The notes under the pieces are model-generated. The model searched no databases. It saw nothing but the letters and a program-made list of their open reading frames with translations, and was not told the DNA's origin. Of a stretch of 64,000 nucleotides of DNA, positions 52,030 to 61,419 are shown piece after piece. The stretch covers positions 667,001-731,000 of the forward strand of contig JAJOZX010000876.1 in assembly GCA_023014485.1 (NCBI GenBank). Direction: 5' to 3'. The translations under genes were made by a program, and so were the position numbers. How positions within the stretch are numbered: position 1 is the first letter of the stretch; each line of letters starts with the position of its first letter. Source of the stretch: Bathynomus jamesi (Eukaryota; Arthropoda; Malacostraca; Isopoda; Cirolanidae).

Positions 52030-52595
52030 TTCTTATCATTCAAATGTATATTTATTTTCTATATATTTATATAAACAGAATGATGCAATGATGTTTTACT
52101 TAATTCTTTTGGTTAATTACATCATGTTACGCCTTCTAAACCTACTAGCGGAATTCTAAACCAACTTTTAAGAAAAATAAATGGTACAATCTGTCAACTG
52201 TGTACCTGAGCAATGGTGTCTGGCAGCTCTCCATGATAATGTATACAATGGTATCTGGCACCTCTTCTGAAGGCTCCACGCGTCACAGATCTTACAGACA
52301 ATGCAGGTCCTGAATATGAGCTTTAATTATCTCGATGAAATAGTGAGCAATCATTCCCTGACGAGATGTATTTCTGAATCCACGTTAAACTGTGGGTCTA
52401 AGGCGGAGTGAAAACCTTTCCAATTCGGCGAGAAAGAGTTAATTACACTAGGGAACAACATTTCTTGAAAACTATTTGGTGTTTCTTATCGAACGTTTGA
52501 TGCTGATTCCAAATATGGTTTCAGAATCTTTCTATCATCCATAGTTTTCGAGAAAATAATATTTCCATTTACTCAGAGTTTTCCCAAAATATTAG
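51653..52595. other. right-arm spacer with GT arrays
   Basis: (GT)n at about 51862-51905 and 51984-52024, then the mirror of the 46.0-46.3 kb spacer, including the solo SINE-like core near 52378-52420. Confidence 0.6.
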
Positions 52596-52597
52596 TT

Positions 52598-52936
52598 AAA
52601 AGATATAATTTACATGATCACTCCATTGCAGTTTCTTATCTAGCACTACACCAAGAAATTTTGTTACAGTACACTCCTTTATGGCGATTTCATTAACATT
52701 TCTTTTATTAGTAAAAATCATGAAATTTGTTTTACTGGTATTTAGGAAGAGTTTATTGATATCATTATTTCTTTGTTCTCCTTAGCTATATTTACATTTT
52801 CCATAAGATTTAAAATAGCCATTTCCGTTGTTCTATTATTACGGAAGCCATATTGATTTGGAGATTTGGAGATTTGGGCTTTTAAGGGTAACAGCTGCTT
52901 CCAGACCTTTAGAAGGGTGTACATAGTTCGTTGCAA
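52598..52936 (-). pseudogene. gutted LINE reverse transcriptase, right arm
   Basis: Mirror of 45443-45785: the frame 52936-52742 carries QYGFRNNRTTEMAILNL, and 52740-52600 the LNTSKTNFMIFTNKRN and FLGVVLDKKLQWSDHV pieces. The catalytic core is missing at the same place. One residue differs (TETA versus TEMA). Confidence 0.85.
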
Positions 52937-54265
52937 GTCGCAACCACGTTTGCTTAATGCAAAGGGTGCACGGTTCAGCTTTCGCGCTCAATCATCTGAT
53001 TTATTTTAACTCTGTTCTTTATTGAAATTATAACTCCAGATCTTTCAAATTCGGCGAGATTAAAACGATTGCCATAAAAATTTCGATTTTAGCATAATGG
53101 TGAGTATCTAAATGAAGTATTTGACGAGATACTACAGCCCTCCATATATATAAAATCGTGTTTCTTGTGAATAAATTATAGACACTTACATTTCTATGGT
53201 AGTCCCTTATATTATATTTTTATTTTTACTTACAAGTTATTAGTAATGTTTTCACAAATTCTTGTGTTAACATAATTTCAATTGTTAACTTATTTTATAA
53301 AGAAATTATAAATATATCCTAATTATATTTTTAAAAGAGCATTCGGTTTCCACGTTAAACTGTGGGTCTAAGGCGGAGTGAAAACCTTAACCTTTGGCAC
53401 TCTTCGAGCTAGTTGTTATTATTATTATTAAAGAGAAAATCATGCATTAACATGCTTTTCGGTCATACTACTGACTCGGATCAAATGATGCATTAACATG
53501 CTTTTCGGTCATACTACTGACTCTGATCAAATGACCCTGTTATTTTAAATCTGGTTCAATATTCCTGTTATGTTGAAATGTGGAAGAGTAAGGAACGACT
53601 CCCTGACGAGATGTATTTCGATCCACAGAACAGCTGTTCACTGAAGGCTGCATGTTCCACATTTTATAATAAAGAAATTGTAAATATATCCTAATTATAT
53701 TTTAAAAGAGCATTCGGTTTCCACGCTAAACTGTGGTCCAAGGTGGAGTGAAAACCTGAACCGTTGTCACTCTTCGAGCTAGTTGTTATTATTATTATTA
53801 AAGAGAAAATCACGCATGCTTTTCGGTCATACTATTGTCTCGGATCAAATGAAACTGTTATTTTAAATCCGGTTCAATAATCCTGTTATGTTGAAATGTG
53901 GAAGAGTAAGCAACGACCCTCCATATATATATAAAATCGAATTATAGACACTTGCAGAAATCCTTTCCTCGTGAAAGGAAAAACAATGCTTAATGCTTAA
54001 CTTCTTATATTGAATAAATAACCACTCACTCGTGAAAGTTCCTCTAATTATATTTTTAAAAGAGCGTTCGGTTTCCACATTGAACTGTGGGTCTAAGTTA
54101 CGCGTAAATATAAAATATTTTCATTGTAGAAATAATAATAATAATGATGATAATAAGAAACGGAGTGATCGGTGGTTTTTGCTCGAATAGTTTGAAGAAG
54201 GATTAACCCTCGTCCAAAAAGGTGTCTAGGGAGACGATTCGAATTGACCTAGTTTCTGCCTTTCC

Positions 54266-54299
<34 letters not shown>

Positions 54300-54550
54300 A
54301 CGAGTTGTTTATTCGTTTATTATATATATATATATATATCCACAGATGGGTTTGGGGAATGACAATCGTGTGTTTTGATTTTTTTCGTAAATTTTCTTTT
54401 CATTTGGAGTGAAGGGAGACTTATCAAGAGCGGACTGGAAGGAAGGTCTCTCAACCAGCAGGTGTTCTTCGAAAATATAAAGATGTCATTAGTCGTCCGA
54501 CCCCGTTATAGCGGATTGTGTTTTGGCTAATTTCAACTTTAAGTGAATCT
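52937..54550 (-). repeat. R3 tandem repeat, right arm (fewer copies)
   Basis: Unit starts (inverted) near 54085, 53740 and 53368, against six in the left arm. The flanking GT/TA arrays and the GTCCGACCCCGTTATAGCGG unique stretch are mirrored. Confidence 0.88.
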
Positions 54551-55195
54551 TCCAATTGATTAACTATATAAATATATTGTGGTATTTTATATGGTTGAAT
54601 CTTCCAATTGATTAACTATATAAATATATTGTGGTATTTTATATGGTTTGTGAGCACGAGTGATTCATTATTTTATTATATATACAAGTACAGATGGGTG
54701 GGGGGATTTGGGGGAATGAGGAGCGTTTGTTTCGAATTGTTTCGTAAATTTTCATTTCGTTTCGTTATTCGTGACTTAAATATTTAGAATAAAAATTAAG
54801 TGTAAAAATTATTTATTTAATATACAGAATTTAATTGGATTCATCGATTAACTACAGTCATATATTGTGGTATTTTATATGGTTTGTGCACACGAGTGGT
54901 TCATTAGTTTATTATATATACAAGCGCAGATGGGTGGGGGAATGATGATCGTATGTTTTGAATTGTTTCGCAAATTTTCTTTTCCGTTCGTTTTTCCCAC
55001 TGGTATTCGTGACTTAAATATTTAATAAAAGTTAAGTGTGTAAAAATTATTTATTTAATAAACAGAATTTAATTGGATTCATCGATTAACTACCGTCATA
55101 TAAATATATATTGTGGTACACTATTTAAATGGATGATTAATATATGGTTTTAAATATTGCTATCTGGCAAATGAATACATGGCGCTATCTGGCAA
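54545..55195 (-). repeat. R2 (two units) and R1 repeats, right arm
   Basis: Two inverted R2 units at 54545-54648, then inverted R1 units to about 55130. Confidence 0.88.
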
Positions 55196-55399
55196 CTCAG
55201 CCAGAATAGAGGTTTATAAAAGACCGAGAGACGACTGACGGAGTCATTACAAGCTCGGCTCCCAGCCGAGCAAGGACCTCTGGTCCTTCTCTTTCTGGCC
55301 CTTTGGGAAAACCCCTTAGAGGCCTCTTAGGTTAGTTAAACGAAAATAGCTTGGGGGAGAACTCCGCCTCCAAGTTGCATGCCTTGCAATCAAAGGCAA

Positions 55400-55433
<34 letters not shown>

Positions 55434-55783
55434 TTAGGTGTACCCCTCCCCCCCTTGGCTCAGCCAACTGGCTGATTAGGAGCCTATAAAACAACGCCTA
55501 CTCGGCTGAAGTCTTAATATGCACTGGGCTCCTGCCAGGTGAACACCTCTCCTCCTTTCTCTCCTCCTTTCTCTCCTTTCTGGCCCTTTGGGGGGAATAG
55601 CTTGGGGAGAGAACTCCGCCTCCAAGTTGCATGCCCCTTGCAACCCCGGTTGGCAACAAAGGGCCCTTTGGGGGGGATTGTTGGCAACACCTCCACCCCA
55701 CTTTGCAACAACCCCACCCCTTTGCAACATTGCGTAATCACTTGCAACATTCTTGCACTCTCCCCTTTTTCGGCTATACTACT
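55196..55783 (-). repeat. right terminal block with TTGCAA sites
   Basis: Mirror of 41471-42060: duplicated GCCTCCAAGTTGCATGCC block, (CT)n at 55402-55430, TTGCAA sites between 55630 and 55757, end at ACTACT. A short G/C tract differs from the left arm. Confidence 0.85.
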
Positions 55784-55789
55784 AACCAT

Positions 55790-56463
55790 AATACTAGTTT
55801 TATAAAATATATGAAAGAAAAATTGTTTCCTCTTAAAAATTCGAAACCCCAACAAGTGATGAATTTAAATTGAATGGATAACATACGAAAGAGGTAAAAA
55901 AATGTTTCTGTGTGGATGATGCAGGCCTAATTTGACAATACTGAAATTTACGAACTAAACGGAAAGATCCATTGGGAGGAGGAATTTCAGCTTTAGTAAA
56001 ATAGCACATGTCTAATTATTATACATGGCAGTTACTTGGGGTGTTTAACTTCTTTTCAAAAGAAAACGAATTGGCAATTTTTGTCACTAAAGACTTTCAA
56101 AACTGCTCACTTGCTATAAGCAAGGCTAATAAAGAAATTAATTTTATTTCTTGGTGATTAAAATGTTAAATAGATTTCAAACTGAAGTTATGATCAAATA
56201 TTTAACATAAAAACTATACTGCGTATTTTATGAGTAATAACTGCTTTAAAATTAATCAATAAACAATCAATGAATTATAATTATCAATAAACATTTCGAG
56301 GTCAGTAAGTGGTCTGGAAGTTTTCCTATTTAGGCCGTACCAGTACCTTGATCTGACTAATGTTGTAAAGGAACAAGTTAATAGTTAAAAATATAAAAGT
56401 ATCTTTTGTATTCCAAGCAGCCTAAATCCCATCGCTATAGAAGGAGGGGAGACTCTACGGTGA
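55790..56463. other. right flank of the palindromic element
   Basis: AT-rich, unrelated to the left flank beyond AACCAT. No gene recognised. Confidence 0.5.
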
Positions 56464-56595
56464 AATTTTCCATATTTTGTGAAGTGCCAGATGTGTGACG
56501 ATTGTTTACGACCGAACCTGTACCATGAAACTTGTGCACTTTGTAAAGAACGGTCGTCGGGTGTAGATAAATGTGAGCTAGTTCTAAAGTTGTAG
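56464..56595 (+). other. short Cys-rich open frame
   Basis: 43 codons ending at TAG 56593-56595 and reading VKCQMCDDCLRPNLYHETCA then LCKERSSGVDKCELVL. The CxxCxxC...CxxC spacing is zinc-ribbon-like. There is no ATG at its start and a TGA directly upstream, so if real it is an exon or a fragment. Not assigned to a family. Confidence 0.25.
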
Positions 56596-56729
56596 TTTAT
56601 AGTCTTCCTGTATATACTTTTTATAATTTTTGTATTAAATTTTCTTATGGCGAATTCATACTTATTTCAGAAATGTTAATTAAGAGTAATAGTTTTTAAA
56701 AGGCAGTACACACTTAACGTTTCTATGTA

Positions 56730-57120
56730 ATGCCTAGTAAAAATGTTACAACGAGGCATGACATCACATATCAGCCAAGACTGAAGGCAGCAAACTCCCA
56801 ACGACACACAAGCCTTTGTCAACTTTTCTTTCATGATGTTCAACAGAAAGAAATCGTTCAGGAAAGTGCAAGAAAACGACAAGAGAGGTGTGGAGGTTGT
56901 GGAAGGAGGCTGAAATCCCAACTATTCCTGAGCACATCATTATCAGAAAATTCGAGGCACTGATCAAGCAAAATGAAAATCTATAAAAGAATAAGAACTA
57001 TCCAAACGAGGTGTAGAAGACCGAGCATTTCTTCTGGATGAGAGAGGAGAGATGAAAGGATACATGGCTGATGTGAACAAAAAATTGGACAGTGGTCGCC
57101 ATCACAGCGACGAAATTATA
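56730..57120 (+). pseudogene. N-terminal fragment of a transposase-like repeat gene
   Basis: ATG 56730 (MPSKNVTTRHD) lies just after an acceptor-like TTATTTCAG (near 56663). With frame changes the reading gives ARETTREVW-like TTREVWRLWKEAEIPTIPEH, IIIRKFEALIKQNENL, stop, then EHFFWMRGEMKGYMADVNKK. The W.EA.IP....H.I.K.E.L....L pattern resembles the N-terminal helical domain of the 58.7-60.7 kb protein (KASIPT...LLKLHSEWKAL). No catalytic part follows. The assignment is tentative. Confidence 0.4.
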
Positions 57121-57323
57121 AAAAATTCAAAATTCAGAAACTTTATTTAGAAAAAGAATACAACTTACATACAAGTTTGCAATATTTTTCAATATTTTTC
57201 TGTACAGTTTAGATATCTGATGTGACATTAATATATGTACAGTATTCTAATCTGAATATGCCGTTGGAAGCAGGGAATTATTTTAGGTAAAATTAAAGGA
57301 TTCAATTTATTTATTACATAATG

Positions 57324-57425
57324 CAGGGCTTCCCAACCTTTATCATGTGCGACCCCGAAACTCACGTTCACACAATTCACGACTCCAAACACTGGTCGAA
57401 GTTCAACAAACTCCCCCAAAGTTAT

Positions 57426-57473
<48 letters not shown>

Positions 57474-57474
57474 A

Positions 57475-57517
<43 letters not shown>

Positions 57518-57688
57518 TAAACAGTGTTTATTATTCGCGGGAAGGGCCTGGATTTCAGCTGTTATATGCAACTACATTCATGATTGATAAATGTCGGACG
57601 GCCGTAAGAAGAGAATTGAAGATAAAATTATCAAATTGGTTCGCGACCCCAAATATGAGCTTCGCGACCCCAATGGTGGGAAGCCCTG
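57324..57688. mobile_element. 365-bp hAT-type MITE
   Basis: Ends CAGGGCTTCCCA on both sides, with 8-bp flanking repeats ACATAATG (57316-57323) and ACATAAGG (57689-57696). GCGACCCC words are repeated near both ends. The interior holds (TC)n (about 57427-57469) and (TA)n (about 57472-57514). Non-coding. Confidence 0.88.
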
Positions 57689-57696
57689 ACATAAGG

Positions 57697-58360
57697 AAAG
57701 TGAAATGACAAGTATTCTGATATTTCCCCTTCAAATAATTTTGGGAGAGATGGGGCTCCATCGATTGGTCAGACTACCAACGGTGTGATGACGAGGAGCT
57801 GTTATCTCTATTGCACAGGCTGAAGTAAGTAGCCTCTTATTTCGCCATGACTTCTCCAAAACGAAGTACATCTTCGAGATGACACCGCGAGTTCCTGGTA
57901 TTTAGGAGAATTACTTGTAGTTGGTCTGGCCTTCTTCTCTAATATGGTGCCCCTAGATACCAAGGCCCAAGTAGTCAAATGTCTGAAGAAAGAAGGTGAA
58001 AGGAGAATCAAGCACTTCGAGAAGCTGGATGAGCTAGCGGAACTGCAGCGCGATTCTTTCGTTACATCCATATCTCTTGAGATCTTCATCGCTTTGGTGG
58101 CGAATGCCTTCTCCTGAAAAAGGATCCTGATAAATGGGTGAATCTGAACTCCTTCAAGGATGTAAGGAAAAAAGCGAAGGGTTCAAAGTGGTCAACGACT
58201 GCGAGGAGAGAGAAGTAGCCTGACGAAAGCCGAGAACCAGCTACCCTTCTTCTCTGAGGGTGAAGGAACTACGGACACCCACACTGATGAGCGCCGCTGA
58301 AGCCAGGCAACGATGAGCAACTGTTGGCATATTATGAGACCCACCCCTTTAAGGGGTAAT
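57697..58360. other. spacer, possibly decayed coding DNA
   Basis: GC-richer than its surroundings. A plus frame at 57945-58115 reads VPLDTKAQVVKCLKKEGERR then IKHFEKLDELAELQRDSFVT without a stop, but with no family that I know. Treated as unassigned. Confidence 0.3.
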
Positions 58361-58364
58361 ACCT

Positions 58365-61316
58365 ACCTTTTAGTAGGGTGAACCTGGGAACCAGAGGGAC
58401 TTCAAGGTCATATGTGAAAATTTGAAGTTACTCCTAAATGTTTATGGATTGAAATTAAATTTGGTATGGAGAGCTTTTCTCCTTAAAAGGAACCTCATGG
58501 CGAGTAAGCACTTTCAGAACCCATAATATTGTTCTTATTCTCTAAAAAACTCAGAATACCAATTTGTATACAAATCGGAAATGTTTTAGAGGTGCCGCAA
58601 GAGTCCAGAAGAATTTAGCTTCCAGTCTTTTTTGAGTTCAGCTCCAGGTCCCCCTCACCCATAAAGTTGAGAGTATTATCCTCTCAATGGAGGGAATTTC
58701 GTTGGTGCTAACAACTTATTGTCGCCTGATTGAACTTTGGAGACCTTTAACTAATGTTTTCTTTCTTGCATCTGGGAATGTTTTACGCTGTTCCTCAACG
58801 ACCTGAAGCAAAAACTGTGTCTGTTCCTCATTTCTCGTTACAGAGGCGTTAAAATCCCTTATCAATGCTACTCCCCTTTCTGCTATATCATTGACAACCT
58901 TCATGCTTTTAAGAATTTTGGAAGCGTTTTGATAATCTGGAATCTGTTTCCATTGAGCTGGATCTACAGAAGTTAGAAAGTCATCTTTCAACCCTAAAAT
59001 TGAGAACAGTTGTCGAGAGTTTGCTGTGACAAATGATGACAGATCTTTTCCTTCAGCAATCGTTGGACAAATTCTATTTGGAGGGCATTTATCTCCTTCA
59101 TTTTTTAGAGCTGCCACCATCAATCTCTTCATTTCTAAAGGTACACGATCATCAAAGAAAGAGAGACAAATCAGACGTTTACTTAAATACCACAAATGAT
59201 TACCGAATGCCTTCCCTGCAGATTTGGAGACGACAGTGTCTGGGTAAGTTTTTAATTGCTGAAGGAGCTAAAGTTGCTTAGGGGCATTGGAACCATGCTT
59301 TCACATAAATCTTTGTAGTGAATAAATTGAATCTTCTTAAAGATGATATTTCTCTTGATGTTAGACGAACCTGTGAACGGAGATAAATCTTTATAGAATA
59401 AATTACGCTTGCTAGCCAACGTGCACGATGTAGCGCACCTGGTTACATCAGTCACTTCTCCCAGAAACAACAATGTTAATTCTAAGGTTTCTCGGTAATC
59501 ATCTCTTGGTTGATGTTCTTCTAGGTTAGTTTTACAGAATTCAATTATTTCCTTCCATTCAGATATGTCTAAGGTCACTTTTTTATCACCAATCACTGGT
59601 TCAAGCTTATTCTTATCAGTGTTACTCCATTCTAGCTGTAATCGCTTAAATAAAACACTATCAGGTCCTGATGAGGGACCAAAAAGGACGCCAAATACAT
59701 TTCCAAATATAATCTCATGGATATGGTGACGAGAGGCTAGGTGCAGAAGATTTTTGCCCAACATTTGTTCAATCAGGATGCAGGCACCTCCTCTCTTTCC
59801 TGTTTTACTTGCCGTGGTATCAAACGATATAGCTTTGATCTGGTTGGTTAAATTCCATTCTTTTACAGTTTCAACAACAGCCTTTGCAATTGCATCTGCA
59901 CTTTCGGAGTTAAGTTTAGGGACTGCAAGAAGCTTGCCGATATCTTTCCCATTCACTACCACAGGCGAACGACCGACAGACTTTTTCCTGTGATATCAGG
60001 TAGCATTTTCCCATCACAGTGAACTACTAGGGGGGGGGGGGTTCTGGAGCAAAGTGTTCAATGATATTAGCTGAAGTTTCTTTTCTAATTTTCATCCTTT
60101 TAGTGCAAATAGAATCTTTATTGATCGATAGTGACTCTACATCATATCCTAAACTTTTTGCCGTAGCAGCAACAATATGAGCTGCTGCTCGGTTTTGGTC
60201 TTTGTACGGTCTAGAGCTTGCGCTAATTCGGTAGTCATTATGTTTTGAGGTCTTGCTTTTTTCAATTGTGGTTGGGTGTCACCCTGAGAAAAACCTTTTA
60301 ATTTTTGAGATGTACTATTTTCCGAATGGATCGACTCGTTATCACTACTGGTACTTGAATCTATTGTTGCAACTTTGCTTAGTTGTATTTCTTTTTCATG
60401 TTTTCTCTTGCGGCTAATAAAATTTTGCTCTCTAATTATCTTATTTGTTTCCTTGATTGTTATCACTTTATCAATGCCAGCTATGTGACCTTTCCTTCCA
60501 CTGCACTGAGCAATAAGAAATTTCCTATCTTCTATTTTTATCATAGACAGAGCACTGTCGTGTGCAATGTCAAATAGTTAATTGAGTTGTGATGTGAAGT
60601 CTGTTTCATTGGAAATTTGCTTTTGAGATCGACGGGACTTACTTTTTTGTAAAGCTTTCCATTCAGAATGAAGTTTGAGCAACCGCTTAATAAGATCATG
60701 TTAATGTGCAGTTGGAATACTGGCTTTCTTCCAGAAACCCATAACACCGATGAAAGTGTTCTTAGCGCTATCTTTCAAAGGGAGCTTCATCCCTGAATGA
60801 TGGTGAAAAAAAATGTGCCAAAACTTGCTGCTGAGAAGGGAGTTTATCGCCCAATATTTTTGGTAAAGTTGTTCTAAAACAGATATGTGGCTTGTTGGTC
60901 CGTATAACTAGTACTAGCTATGATTGCAAAAAATTGAAAATTTTAGGGCGTGAAACTCCTAACCGTGAACTGAGGATTTGAGTTGCAAATTGTTCCTTGC
61001 CAGTTTTTCAGATGCCAAAAGCCACAAGGAGTAGTTACATATATTGATATTATATCATAAATACAACTATATATCTGAAAACATATGAATATTTCATATA
61101 AACATTTCAATAATAACTTTGCAAATTTTGCAAAGAAATAAGTGGGGTATTTTACTATTGATTAAAAGTACATCACTCTACATTTTTATACTGCCGTGCG
61201 CCACCCTTAAATATGATTTGATTGCTTTAAAAATGGCATTCTGAGTTTTCTCATGATAACGAACAAAATTCGACCTTCTGAACTCTAAAGTTGAAAAAAT
61301 AATGCTGATAGCCACC

Positions 61317-61321
<5 letters not shown>
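58365..61321 (-). mobile_element. 2.95-kb DNA transposon, second TAGGGTG family
   Basis: Left end TAGTAGGGTGAACC, right end (inverted) ATTAGGGTGGCTATCAGC. Subterminal ACTCAGAAT.CCA.TT words are mirrored near 58548 and 61240. The size and TAGGGTG ends parallel the 36.2-39.2 kb element. The interior gene is on the minus strand and broken. The right end abuts a TA array, so the target duplication is unclear. Confidence 0.7.
58716..60747 (-). pseudogene. putative RNase H-like transposase, broken
   Basis: Order on the minus strand: an N-terminal helical domain in shifting frames (to about 60560; KASIPT, LLKLHSEWKALQKSKS, one stop, LFDIAHDSALSMIKIEDRKF). Then 60544-60149: LIAQCSGRKGHIAGID, an acidic Ser-rich linker and an ELAQALDRTK segment. 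A 12-G run (60030-60041) shifts the frame before VVHCDGKMLPDITGK (first Asp). Then 59962-59252: VGRSPVVVNGKDIGKLLAVP, AISFDTTASKTGKRGGACIL (second Asp), LHLASRHHIHEIIF. Then 59195-58716: AERGVALIRDFNASVTRNEE, QTQFLLQVVEEQRKTFPD, natural stop. At least four frameshifts or stops. Relatives are multicopy in cnidarians and arthropods from memory. The order D, D, (C/S)RHH.xE matches the 36.5-kb protein. Confidence 0.78.
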
Positions 61322-61375
<54 letters not shown>

Positions 61376-61412
61376 TATATATATTAGGGTGGCTATATAC
61401 TTAGGGTGGTTA
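61313..61412. repeat. (TA)n array between inverted TAGGGTGGCTAT ends
   Basis: ATAGCCACCCTA on the left and TAGGGTGGCTAT on the right of a TA array (about 61319-61384), then a second TAGGGTGGTTATAGAC near 61403. Two transposon ends appear to face each other across the microsatellite. Confidence 0.8.
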
Positions 61413-61419
61413 TAGACTT

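Larger units (their letters stand above)
41465..55789. mobile_element. 14.3-kb palindromic element with 6-bp TSD
   Basis: Left arm 41471-49075 and right arm 49106-55783 are inverted copies that I estimate at about 98% identity apart from tandem-copy differences. The spacer is about 30 bp (49076-49105). The ends read AGTAATATAGCC and (inverted) AGTAGTATAGCC. AACCAT directly precedes the left end (41465-41470) and follows the right end (55784-55789). Outside these points the flanks are unrelated. Each arm, from centre to end, holds an IER-like gene, a 196-aa gene, an 81-aa gene, CA arrays, a gutted RT, and tandem repeats R3, R2 and R1. No polymerase, integrase, capsid or transposase gene is seen. 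Confidence 0.88.

Noticed and set aside
51798..52091. 97-codon Val/Cys/Ile-rich frame
   Set aside because: Translated GT and TA arrays.
41471..55783. The palindrome as a fold-back assembly or chimeric-read artefact
   Set aside because: Not fully excluded, but a perfect 6-bp direct repeat at the outer ends, symmetric AGTARTATAGCC termini, different tandem copy numbers and a 242-bp arm-specific segment argue for a real integrated element.
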